DNA from: Seriola aureovittata
Lineage: Eukaryota; Chordata; Actinopteri; Carangiformes; Carangidae
Length of the DNA: 64,000 bases
Reading direction: 5' to 3'
Assembly: GCF_021018895.1 (NCBI RefSeq)
Contig: NC_079375.1
Span: 9,580,732 to 9,644,731 of the forward strand
The notes under the pieces: model-generated
Told to the model about the DNA's origin: nothing
Seen by the model: only the letters and a program-made list of their open reading frames with translations
The model's database searches: none
Part shown: piece by piece, positions 35,254 to 45,700 of the stretch
Layout: the number at the start of each line of letters is the position of its first letter
Numbering within the stretch: the first letter of the stretch is position 1
Translations under genes and position numbers: made by a program

Positions 35254-35713
35254 CAGACATACTAAAATACATGTCTGTATTAGCCAGGCATATATATCAA
35301 TATATGATATTGTTCCAATATCTAACAGGATACACATGTAATTTTTACGTACATAGGTTATACTGTATATACATATATGATTTTACTTCATATGTTCATA
35401 TATTTCATATATGGAAATTCAACACATGCACATATATTGCATTTGCGTACGGGCATTTTTGAATGTCAATTCAGATCTTATATGTTAATAAACCGTTTGG
35501 TTGATGTTGATCTCAATAAAAAGTCAGTCTCTTTGTTTTGGAGGGGTGGCAGGGTCGTCGCATCCCTACTAATGTTGAGACCAAAATCTACGCCCTTGAC
35601 CAAATCAAATTCTGCTCAAGGCCTCATAAAGACTTGGGTCGGCTCTTGTCATTATCACAATACATTGATCGATACAGTTATACAATAACATAGGAGATAG
35701 TTTAATTATTTTT

Positions 35714-36095
35714 CAGTGGAGGAATGTAACTAAGTATATTTACTCAAGTACTATACTTAAGTGGAATTTTAAGGTACTTTTCAGGAGAAAATATTGTACT
35801 TTTTACTCCACTACATATATTTGTAAGTTTAAGTCAATAGTTACTTCATGTATTCACATAATTAATATAAAATATAATCATCATATAAATTCTGATGTAT
35901 TGTTACAGATTAAGCTATCAAGTTATACAACTAGCTATAAAAAGTAGTTAAAATTAGTGCCACTTCTACAGGCTGCAACATTAAAGTGATGCTTAAACAT
36001 CAATGCATCAAAAACTATACAATATATTACTCTGAAATGTGTGAGTTTGTATGAATGTGCTTTCACCTTTTGATGCTAATACTTTTGTACAATGC
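35714..36095. repeat. ACTCAAGTA-type dispersed repeat, long copy
   Basis: Starts CAGTGGAGGAATGTAACTAA and continues through ACTTTTTACTCCACTACAT, AAAGTAGTTAAAATTAG, CATTAAAGTGATGCTTA to TTTTGATGCTAATACTTTTG. A very common fish repeat by recognition; it sits directly upstream of the arhgef18 5' region. Confidence 0.65.
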
Positions 36096-36371
36096 AATTC
36101 TACATTGTTGTATTAGTTCTTTCAGTGTTAAACAACTGCAGTATTGCAGCAGAGCATGTAGGGTCATACTGACAGAGACATGGCATGGATGCCTAGTGGC
36201 TGCATTAATTTAAAGGCTGTGTGTGAGGAGCACACAGTCTTGATGAATGAATTTGCGGAATGTGTTGCATTGAACCAAATGATTCCCACAATGCTTGTAG
36301 GGGGGGAGAGGGAGGGCCCATCCAGAGGAGGCTGGGATTTCTTTCTTAAACACCCTCTTCCCTCCCCACAG

Positions 36372-36520
36372 CTCCATTTCCATCTACTTATGCACTTGTT
36401 CCGCAAGAGGCATTATCACTGTTTCTCCTTTCAATTGGAAGTTTTAGAGAAACTTTGCCTGGAAATAGTAGAAATTAAGTCGTGCTTCTTGCTCCTGGTG
36501 CAGCTGCTGCTTTACACCAG
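36372..36520 (+). other. arhgef18: candidate arhgef18 5' non-coding exon
   Basis: A good acceptor (TTCCCTCCCCACAG, ending 36371) and a strong donor (CAG|GTAAGA, intron from 36521) bound 149 bases. If the acceptor is not used, the exon could start further upstream as exon 1. In the frame that would enter the next candidate exon as coding there is a TAA at 36477-36479, so it is read as 5' leader. No CpG-rich promoter or clear TATA box is seen. Inference from splice signals only. Confidence 0.35.
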
Positions 36521-37140
36521 GTAAGATAAACTGTTGTTGGGTTGTTGAATTGCTTTTGTTAGGGAATTAACTGGACGGACACGACAAACAAGTTGATAAG
36601 CGACTACATTGGGTTTAGTTACTGAGTATTTGACCTACGTATCGTTATTGGAGTGTAAAACATACACCGCGACCATGAAAACAGCTGTTTCCAAAAGGTG
36701 ACTTCTTGCTTTTTTACTGACTCGACATGATCCGGTGGTAAAATAACACGAGTTGTTCTTTTTCCTTTCTTCTACGTCGTAATTTTGACTTTGAACAACT
36801 TAAAGCCAGTGTCGTCATCTCGGTTACTAGCTTATTAGCTAAAGTAGCGTGAGCGTCCATCTACCAAATCTCCATTTGCGAAGGCACTAACTTAGTAAAC
36901 GTGGGAATATGTGTAGGTGGCTAATAAGTAGTCACCTGCAGCCACTCCTGTTTCGACTCTTAACTTCACACCTGTCACCTGTTTGTTCTGTCTTATACAC
37001 TGATACTCCAACACACCTGTCTCTGTTGATTCAATGTGCTGCTAGCGCCATGGCTTTCTTCATTCCCATAAAAAACACTAATGGCGTCAAACCAACTTTA
37101 TTTTTAACGGCTTGCAAAACTCCCCCAAAATCAGAGATTC

Positions 37141-37400
37141 AACAAAACATAAGATATCACACACAAAAAATAAATAAAAATGCGTTGCGATATACTCGGA
37201 ATGATATTAAACTTTAAAGGTTAAAATTGCAGTAACAAAACACAAGATTTTACAAAAATAGTGCGTTAGGATATACGCGGAATGATATGAAAATGTAATG
37301 GTTAAAACTATTTCACAAAAAATAGTGCCTTGTGATACACGCGGAGTGACATGAAACGTCAACTGTTAAAATCACAGTAACAAAACGAAGGATTAAAGAC
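37141..37400. repeat. three-copy degenerate tandem repeat
   Basis: Units of roughly 65-90 bases sharing GCGTTxxGATATACxCGGAATGATAT, with anchors at 37182, 37263 and 37327, and GTAACAAAACxxAAGATT blocks. In the presumed arhgef18 first intron. Confidence 0.75.
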
Positions 37401-37499
37401 AAGAAACACTGCTCAAATTTTGCAGTTAAAACATCTGGAAAAGCAAAATACTGAAAAAGTTGTAGTTGAAGTCATGGATGGTTGACTTTGTATGGAGTT

Positions 37500-37715
37500 T
37501 GTTTTAGCGTTCACAAAACAAAAAACGAGAGATGTGCAAAGCAGTCCAAAAAAGTGGCAAAACAACCACAAAGAGATGCAAAACTTCTACAAATATATAC
37601 AAAATAACCACAGATGCAAAACAACAAATAAACACAAAGTGTGGGGGTCCTATATAGGAGGGGTGGGGGCCCTCTTACCTGTCTGTGCCCCGGGACCCAT
37701 TTCTCATAATGTGCC
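37500..37715. repeat. fish dispersed repeat with ACAAAxxACCACA units
   Basis: Array of AAAACAACCACAAAGAGATG-like units followed by GGGGGTCCTATATAGGAGGG and TACCTGTCTGTGCCCCGGGA, a familiar acanthomorph repeat tail. By recognition only. Confidence 0.55.
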
Positions 37716-37729
37716 TGTGATTGAAGTTG

Positions 37730-38050
37730 TAGTCGAAATATAATTACTGAAAGAAACTGCAATGGCAGTCAAAATGTCAGTGCTGAAACAAATTACAGTT
37801 AAGCACTGAATGTGTATTTAATAATTTAATAGAAACCCTGAGTAAAGTTGAAGTTCAAGCACTGAAAGGAAATGAAATCATTGAAGCGTACATGATGAAC
37901 TGAGCTGGAAGTGTCAGTAGAAGTAGAGGTCTTGAAAGAAATTGTCAGTTCAAGTGTGAACTAAAAGGGAACGTTAGATGGAGTGTAATCACTGAAAGAA
38001 ATTATGTAAATTGTGTATGAACATTGGAAGTTGTGAGTATTAAAAGGGCC
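37730..38050. repeat. possible diverged tandem repeat
   Basis: Recurrent CACTGAAAGAAATT and GAAGT-rich blocks suggest an old array of about 30-base units. Weak. Confidence 0.35.
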
Positions 38051-39232
38051 GAAGAAGGTGAAGGTGTGGGACCTCATGGTTTTAAATATAAGTATTAAAT
38101 TAAAGTATTATGCCGGTGTTGAGAGGTCAGTTGAGACTGCAACAACTAAAAGCAGATTGACTTTCATTTCAGATTGAGGGGGTAAGATTCACCAGTTCAT
38201 ACTGACAGAAACACATTGGCATGTGTTTCTGGCACAGTAAAGATAAAAGCACTACCAGTATCTGGAAGTTAATAAGTAAACCATGTCAAGGCCGGTGCAT
38301 GTGACCACAACACAGACTGCAATAAATACCTCTTGCAATAAGGGAGGGCCAATGTCAGTCATCAGTTTTTTCTGTTATTGATAAATTAATATCCCTGTGA
38401 TGATGTGAAACAAATACAGCCTCTGGGGTTTATCAGGAACGAGAGCGATGTTGTGTTCTTTCTGTCAGCTTCTATGGCTTCCTCATGCTAATGGTTATAG
38501 TTTCACGGTTGTTAACCATCGATAACCTGGTCGGTAGAAGACCATCGGGCCCTTTCACTTTGTCATGTAATGACAGAACATCAGTAACTCTGACTTGTTC
38601 TGATAGTTTTGTTGGTAGCGTAATTAGGACCCATGTCTTTTTAGCTGAAGCAATTTTCCACAAACACAGCGTTTAGCAGTTTTTCCCCTATCTCTCAGTC
38701 CTCTGCAGGATACTTGGCAGACTTGTTGGTCTTGTTTTGTCTCTTGTGTTTCTTCAGGGAATGACCTGTATTTCATGCTGCTCTGCTCCCTTTCCACCCA
38801 GAGTGAATCATTTGAGGTGTGGCTGCCACTCACAACACGGGGCTGATCCATACAACCACAATATGGCTTGTAACATACCACGAGGCTTAGAAACAAGACT
38901 TTAAAGAAAGTAATATGAAACTAAGGCTTGGGGGAAAAGTTTTCAAGCAAGTGGCACTCTAAAGTTGTTTTTGCTTTGTTCGTTTGCTGGGGAAGTTTGT
39001 AGATCTTAAATGTAGCATATGGTACTTGGAAACCATCATATAGAAAATACTTTTGTGTGATCAGTTAAGTCCAAAGTATAAAGTTTCTTCTATTTCTATC
39101 CCCAGAGAACAGAAGAGTAATGTCCAATATCATATGATTTATTTGGCAGAGTATTGTAATACAAACTGGGACATTGTGATTCCTCTATAATTTTGTTTTC
39201 AGGACAAAACAAGAATTTGATACTAGCAACTA

Positions 39233-39669
39233 GGGCTGCACAATTAATCAAAATATAATTGAAATCACAATATGGGTGCACTATCAAAGTGCAATATCTA
39301 AATCGCAGGGGCTGCAGTTTTTGATAAAGGTAAAATGTGTCACAACATTGTTGTGCATTGTTAGCACCATTAGCATTGTGGTGCTGGTCATGATTTCAGC
39401 TGGAATGCTAATTTTTGCATTTGCAAAAAAAAAAAAAAAAAAAATGATGATGATGGGATTTCTGTTGGTTCTTGTACCAAATAAGTGTGTTCCCTTACAT
39501 CTGGAGAATATGATTTGTAGGCCAGGACATGTCTGTAGCACCACAATGCTTCATTTATGGTATGTTGTCACACAGTTGACCTTTTATCAAAAAGAAATTG
39601 CAGCTCCTTTTGGATATTGCACTTGGCCATATTGCGATTTTGATTATGTTTCGATTAATTGTGCAGCCC
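39233..39669. mobile_element. non-autonomous DNA element with terminal inverted repeats
   Basis: The left end GGGCTGCACAATTAATC is matched exactly by the inverted right end GATTAATTGTGCAGCCC, 437 bases apart, with further paired blocks (CACAATATGG / CCATATTGCG). The interior has only short frames and an A-tract (39425-39443). A MITE-like element in the presumed arhgef18 5' intron. Confidence 0.75.
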
Positions 39670-40779
39670 CACAGACAGACAGAAGGTACAGACCTTCATG
39701 GCTCCTAGAGGACGAATCTTAATGACCTTGGTGACTTTTCATCTGGTGCCACCATCTATTGGTGGGTCTAGCTTGTTATGACTTTTTTGAACCCTTAACT
39801 CCCCCCCAGCCCAAAAATAATGTACCCAAAATGAAAAGGTTACTGTGCTTATAGCCCTCTGAACACAGTCAGTGCTCGAATGCCCTTTAAGAAGTGAACT
39901 GATGTGCAGCCTTTCTACTTTGGCCTTCTTCTTGAGCAGCACTAGGAAACACATTTAGTCTGACAGACTGAAAGATGAAAACAGAACAGCACTGCTTTTC
40001 AAAGAGCAATTTCATATTTTCAGGTGCACCACATTATTTATCAGTGTATTTTGATTTTTAGGATTGATTTTTAAGGACACAAACAAAACGCTATACACAA
40101 TATTGTGTGCTGCAGACACAGAGGTTTCTGGTCTTTTTCTGCAGCATGTGTCAGTGTGTCAGGCAGGTGCGCTAGACGTTAGCTGGGGAGCTCCCGTGTG
40201 AGTTTGTGCCACAAATTCTTTAGTCAAACATGGTATGTATGTTTTGGGTGTGTCTGACTTGGAACAACTGCTTCTTTTCTTCAAAACTCTTTCTTCAAAA
40301 CTAGATATAGATATAACTAGAATGCAGTTTGCAGCTGTTGTGACTACTGTCCATGTTTATATCTCCCATCCTTTTAGGTTCAAACATTTTCTGTCATGCA
40401 TTGTTAAAGCTTATTTGTTCGGTGTGATTTATGTTACCACCCACATTATAGAGCTGCTTTCCTCCTCCTGTCTGTTTTACCACAAGCTTTGCCACCGCTG
40501 AATCAGGTGGAGGCCTTTGTACACAACTGTGGATCAGTCTCATTGACCCTCAAGGGCCCATTAGCATGTGCATACAAACAGACACTCAGACTCAGCCAGC
40601 AAGGTCACTGTGGACCACTGCACTAAGACTGGGACACACTCTGCTCTCTGTCGGAGTTGGCATCAAATTCAATCAGATTGTGACCAAGAGCATCCAATGC
40701 TAACCTTTTTCTGCACTTTCCTCTTTCGTTTCTATCCACTGGTTTAATACGATTTTTTTCCCCTTTGTGTTTTTTCCAG

Positions 40780-40844
40780 TGTCACGAGGAAACTGTGGAA
40801 GACATATTGCGGAAAACAAAAAGCCAGACGTCTACACGGATAAG
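40780..40844 (+). other. arhgef18: candidate arhgef18 5' exon (65 nt)
   Basis: Acceptor TTTTTTCCAG and donor AAG|GTGAGT are both strong. It has an open frame (C-H-E-E-T-V-E-D) but no ATG, and the upstream candidate exon has an in-frame stop, so it is probably leader. It joins phase-compatibly to the exon at 42041. Confidence 0.45.
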
Positions 40845-41129
40845 GTGAGTAATTTTCAGTCGCAGACGAGGAGATGATCGGCTTTTAAGTGTCATCTAAG
40901 GACAGAGATTTGAAGAACACAAGCGAGATTTGAAAGGATGTGTCAGTCATAGGATTATTATGGACTGTTAACATTTTCACACCCCACCCTGCAGAGATGT
41001 GTATCTCAAAGTCGAGAAGAAAATGCTGAGTAGAAAAGAGCTTGGCGACAAACATCTAGTGTAACGTGTCTTTTAAAGTAGAATAAAAAAATGTTGATCC
41101 TTATGTCACTGTAATAAATCATGTCATGT

Positions 41130-41164
41130 GTAGTTGCTGTTACCATAGTGGTAACAGCAACTAC
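41130..41164. repeat. perfect inverted repeat (16-bp arms, 3-base centre)
   Basis: GTAGTTGCTGTTACCA, TAG, TGGTAACAGCAACTAC. Perfect pairing of both arms, in the intron between candidate arhgef18 exons. Confidence 0.95.
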
Positions 41165-42040
41165 AGAAACTGCACCTATTTATTTATTTTTTTTTGTTGT
41201 GTCTTTTCCTGAGAGCTGGTCTGACTTGAGTTGTGTTGTCTCATTTTGTCAAACCAGTTCCCTCTGAGAGTTCCCGGGTGAGAGTAGTTTTGCAGCAGCC
41301 TGTTGTTTGGATTCAGCACCATGAAATGCACTGTCTACTTATAGCCCTTTTTTCTTTTGTAGGTATCTTGTTTGTTTAAGGGCTTGTGAGTCAGCAAAGT
41401 GGGGCTTTAGGTAACAAATAATAATGGTCTGCTTGTTTTGCAATTCCTGTTTCATGATTAACTCTTGATCCTTGAAATCGTCATTACTTTTAATGTGGCT
41501 CCGGGTGATAATCTATGATTTGACCGTCAGTGGTGATGTGTCATGTTGTGTTAATGTTGTACAAAGCTCTGTTTTCAGAATTAATAATTCAAAGGGAATT
41601 TGTAATTAAACATAAACAAAACAAGTTATTGTAGTTTATTTTTTACACACGTAAAAAACTTAGGCTGATGTAATGCATAACAGTGGAATACAGTTCATTT
41701 TTTCCATAAATCTGCCACTTTGTGATTAGCTTTATTGTGTGTTTTTATTGTCAGTTATCTTGCCGTATATGATGTAAACTTGACACACTTTAAAAATGTT
41801 AAATGTAGACAGGAGGACAACTTTGTCTTTTCTAAAGTCCCCTGTATTCATCTACGCAGAGTAAAAAGACAAGGAAAACATCTGTGTGTAACAGTTATTT
41901 TAAACCTCATTCATCTGCACTTGTTTCTTATTTTCAACCCTCTAACATTCAGTCTTTCACAAGGTATTTATGTTTCTGCTCCTGTTACTCACAGACTATT
42001 TCTCTCTTTCTGCTTCCCTGTTGTTCTTTCTCTCGGCCAG

Positions 42041-42179
42041 AACTGGGGAACGTGTTTCTCCACTGGCCTCCAATGGCGTCCCTGCCAGCTTCCGTAGCCC
42101 AGGCATGACTGTGACCCCCCCCCCAAAAAAAATCCAGTCCTCAGCCTGCTTCCTCTTCTTACAACAATAAGAGTCCCAG
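42041..42179 (+). CDS. arhgef18: candidate arhgef18 N-terminal exon with broken frame
   Basis: Acceptor TCTCGGCCAG, weak donor GTTGGT at 42180. The ATG at 42105-42107 begins M-T-V-T-P-P, resembling the start M-T-V-S of human p114-RhoGEF. As given, this frame runs through C10 (42115-42124) and A8 (42125-42132) into a stop TAA at 42168-42170. A one-base length difference in those homopolymers would keep the frame open to the donor and join in phase to A-Q-M-D-D of the next exon. Either an assembly or sequencing indel, or translation starts at 42613. Confidence 0.4.
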
Positions 42180-42509
42180 GTTGGTGAAAATTTTAAGAAC
42201 TTCTTTCCTTCATGTACCTTTGTGTGCAGACCACATTCCCAGTACAAGTGACAGTGTCTTGATTTAGCATTTCCTCATACATAAAACTGAAATTCAAGCT
42301 TAGTTGCATGTTTTTCCATGTTAATTCTGGGCCTGATAGAGATGTGCAGTATAAAACCTGATTCTGAGTCATGTGATGTCTTCTGTTGTTTTGCTGACAT
42401 TTTTCCTTGTGCCGTTATGGTTGTGATTTCCTTGGCATTAGATAATTAAGAAAAATCATCATAGTGTGATTGTAGCTCCCATCTTGAAAAAAGCCAATAG
42501 TACCGAAGG

Positions 42510-42511
<2 letters not shown>

Positions 42512-42561
<50 letters not shown>
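42512..42561. repeat. GT microsatellite next to a splice acceptor
   Basis: (GT)25 ending 46 bases before the acceptor of the arhgef18 start-codon exon. Confidence 0.97.
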
Positions 42562-42563
<2 letters not shown>

Positions 42564-42607
42564 CTGCTGAGCCTTATCTCATCACATACCAACTAAACCC
42601 CCTCCAG

Positions 42608-42703
42608 CACAGATGGATGACGTGGATGGCCTGCGGTTGAAGCTCTCCTCTGAGGACTCTGTGTCACTGGCTTCCTCCTTGACTGATCCCATCAACCTAG
42701 AAG
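42608..42703 (+). CDS. arhgef18: arhgef18 exon with preferred start codon
   Basis: Acceptor CCCCCTCCAG (exon from 42608) with a second AG at 42611-42612; donor GTCAGC. ATG at 42613 gives [19 protein letters not shown], matching the conserved MDEADS start region of human. It lies just after a GT repeat. Confidence 0.85.
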
Positions 42704-45700
42704 GTCAGCTGGTCACTGTCGGTGTCAGTGGGGATGAGGAGCTGCTGAAAGCTCCCTGTACTTTTTTTTTGTCACGACAGTGTGATTTAACTTCACAGCT
42801 GATGGAAACATCAGTGTAGTTGTAATGTGGATTGAGTGTCTATTTCTGTGAGGTTTAATCCTCTCCTATTAAATATGTGACATTGTGCAAAGGTTCACTT
42901 TTAATAACTTCATTAATGATATTAATTAATGCTCCCCAAGAGTTTCATCTTGTAAAATGTATATACTCATATAGACAGTAAAGTTAGATTGACAGTGTGT
43001 AGGATGATTTCTTCACAGTAAAGACTCTTTGACCCAATGCAGCTGCCAATAAAACCATATGATGTGCAAAAACTATTTTCATTCAGTACCCCAACAGCAA
43101 CTTTTATTTATTTTTTGTGACAAATATTAATGACAATTAACTATTCAAATAAATAACTTATCAAAATGAATATTGAGAATATTAAAGATGAGTAAAATTT
43201 TGCAAAACAAGGATAGAAATAATTAGTGCTGTTTATTTCATCGTATTTTTTTGTCACTAATGGACAGCGAGGAAGATCAGTGTGCAATGTGTAATGCTGT
43301 AGCTACAGTAGTTTGATTTTCTTTAAATGGATTTTCTATTTGTTGACCTAAACCTTTCTCTATTTTTGTTACTACGAAGTGACTAAAACCTGGATCCATG
43401 TAAAGAAAACTTTTGCCATAAAAGTAACACTGACTACTATATTTAAAAATGATTAAAAATAACCTTACATGACCAGTAATAATAAACACTCATATGACTA
43501 CAAAGCACAAGCCTTGTTTGTGATACAAATTCTAGTGTGACTGTATATGTGTCATTCAGATTCCCATTATGCTCGGCTGCGAGGTGAGCTTGAGTCCGAT
43601 GCCCAGAACCTGGAGGCGGAGTCCTGGAGTGTGGCTGTGGAGCAGAGCTACCTGAAGACCCTGAACAAAGAGGCTGTTAAAAGACAAGATGTCATCTACG
43701 GTAGGCTGCACCGGCTAAACCTCAGGCCTTTATGTAAACACTTATGTAAAGATAATAAATATAATGGCAACAGCAGTTTTGTTTTATCTAACTAGCTCTG
43801 ACCTACACTGGTGTACTGCTTTGTCTTACTTTGTCTGCCTCCATATGCAGGAATTGTTGTGACTAGTTCTTTTTGTGTTGTCAGCTTCACTTGCCCAATT
43901 TAGAGCGACATGCTTTGCTCAAAGGCACCCTGCTAGTTTTATCAAGGATGTTGTCATCACTGTACCATTGACAGTGGCAGGCACTCAACCAGGACCTCTG
44001 TCAGACGTAGTAATAGATCCCTCTTTTTTCCCCAGAGTTGATCCAGACGGAGATGCACCATGTACGCACCTTGAAAATCCTTCTCCATGTCTACGTGCAT
44101 GAGTTGAGGCAATCTCAGCTGATCGAGGAAGGCAGGCTGGAGCGGCTCTTCCCCAGGGTGGAAACGCTCCTCACCTTCCACCAGCACTTCCTCAACTGCC
44201 TCAAGGCACGCCAGAACCAGAGTCAGGAGGAAGGCAGCCCAAACAACTACCAGATAACACAGCTGGGGGATATCCTCATCTCTCAGGTACATTAGAGTAA
44301 TTTTAAAGCCATGCCAGGCTGGATTTTCATGTAAATAATTGCATTTAATCAATCTAATTGATCTTCTTAAATCAATGGGTTGCAATGGAGAGGGGGCATC
44401 CTGGGTTCTCTAATTTAAAAGGAAAAGTTTGTTTGGATGGAAGTTTTAGAAATATACAAAGTTACAGAGGACGAGTTTGAAGAAATAGTTCTTCAAAAGA
44501 AAATGTCATTGTTTACTCACCTTCAGGTCGAAATGTCAGTAAAGTTTGTATGTCAACATAAACTACACCGGGACTTCAGGTACTTTTCCATGGAAGGTCT
44601 CTTCAAAACAACTGAAGGCAATTGGGAAAAGGATCATGGATTAACTATAAACAGGTTGTTCAACACATTTTTATATTTAGGTGACCTTTACATTACATTT
44701 TGAAAGGTAAAGTTACATTGCCACTATCCAGTTGTTGCTTTGTACCTGTTGTTACAGGTTTGAGAGTTGGTTCAACATTTATTTATATCTGAGGTCAAAG
44801 ATTTCTTTACGATATTGGCTTTATTAAGGGAGAAAAACATTTTTATACTACACGCATCTTCTTCCTGCATAGCGACACCTCACTCTTTGTATAGTATATT
44901 CATGCACCTCTCTCCACCCTTGTCACTCTCTTTGCATGTGCTGGCTGAGTGTGCAGGTGTCCTTAGGAATGGCTGGTATGTCTGAAACACTCTGAAAGTG
45001 ACTACAGATGGGTGTTTTTGCTCCATAAGCCCAGGAATGATGCTGTGTCACTGGCATCACATTCCTACTGAAGCATTTTTACCTCTGTGGTCAATATCCT
45101 GAATACAGAGCCAGTGGAGCTTTTCATTGGGAATTGGAGTTTCTGGCATCAGTTATTATCATATTAGCACTTTGAATCAACATTTCTTGTCTACCATGCC
45201 TCATGCGTCAAATGATGCTCCAGAGTGTGATCCTCAATGTGACAGTTGTGATCCTCTCGTCTTCCTTCAATTTTTCCCTTTTAAAAAAAAATAAACACAA
45301 TGCACTGTTTTTGTTTTTTTTGTTTAGTTTTCAGATGCACTGGGAGAAGGAATGATGGAGTGTTACAGTGTTTTCTGTCGGCATCACAATGAAGCCATCA
45401 GCTTCTACAAGGAGCAGCTGCAGAGCAACAAGAAGCTGCAGATTCTTATCAGGGTAAGCAATCTAACGTGCTGGTCAGTTTGTGTTCATGGATGTGATGT
45501 TCTTCAAGACACAGTGAGGCCTGTGGGTTTTTACAGAGAAAATGCACTGAAGTTGGCAAAAAGGTGAATGTCTTGAGCATGAGTTCCAGTATCTTAGAGG
45601 CAGGACAAATGACAGTGATTATTAGAAAGAAAGATAAATCTACAAACTAAACTAGTTTGTGATGTTTAACACAAAACAGTAAACTGTTTGGCGAGAATAA

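Larger units (their letters stand above)
31746..36371. other. insr-arhgef18 intergenic region
   Basis: No gene seen. From about 33411 on it is mostly repeats: fish dispersed repeat pieces (33411-33600 and 35714-36095), a degenerate minisatellite on both sides of a LINE fragment (33689-35070) and an AT microsatellite (35190-35253). The part 31746-33400 has no recognisable feature apart from an A-tract (32089-32105). Confidence 0.7.

Noticed and set aside
39276..39722. 148-codon open frame on the + strand
   Set aside because: Runs through the inverted-repeat element and its A-tract (poly-Lys, poly-Met stretch); no coding character.
40780..40844. Coding N-terminal arhgef18 exon (C-H-E-E-T-V-E-D frame)
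   Set aside because: No ATG in this frame upstream and an in-frame stop at 36477-36479 in the preceding candidate exon; treated as leader.
43957..44385. 142-codon - strand frame
   Set aside because: Antisense shadow of the arhgef18 DH-domain exon.
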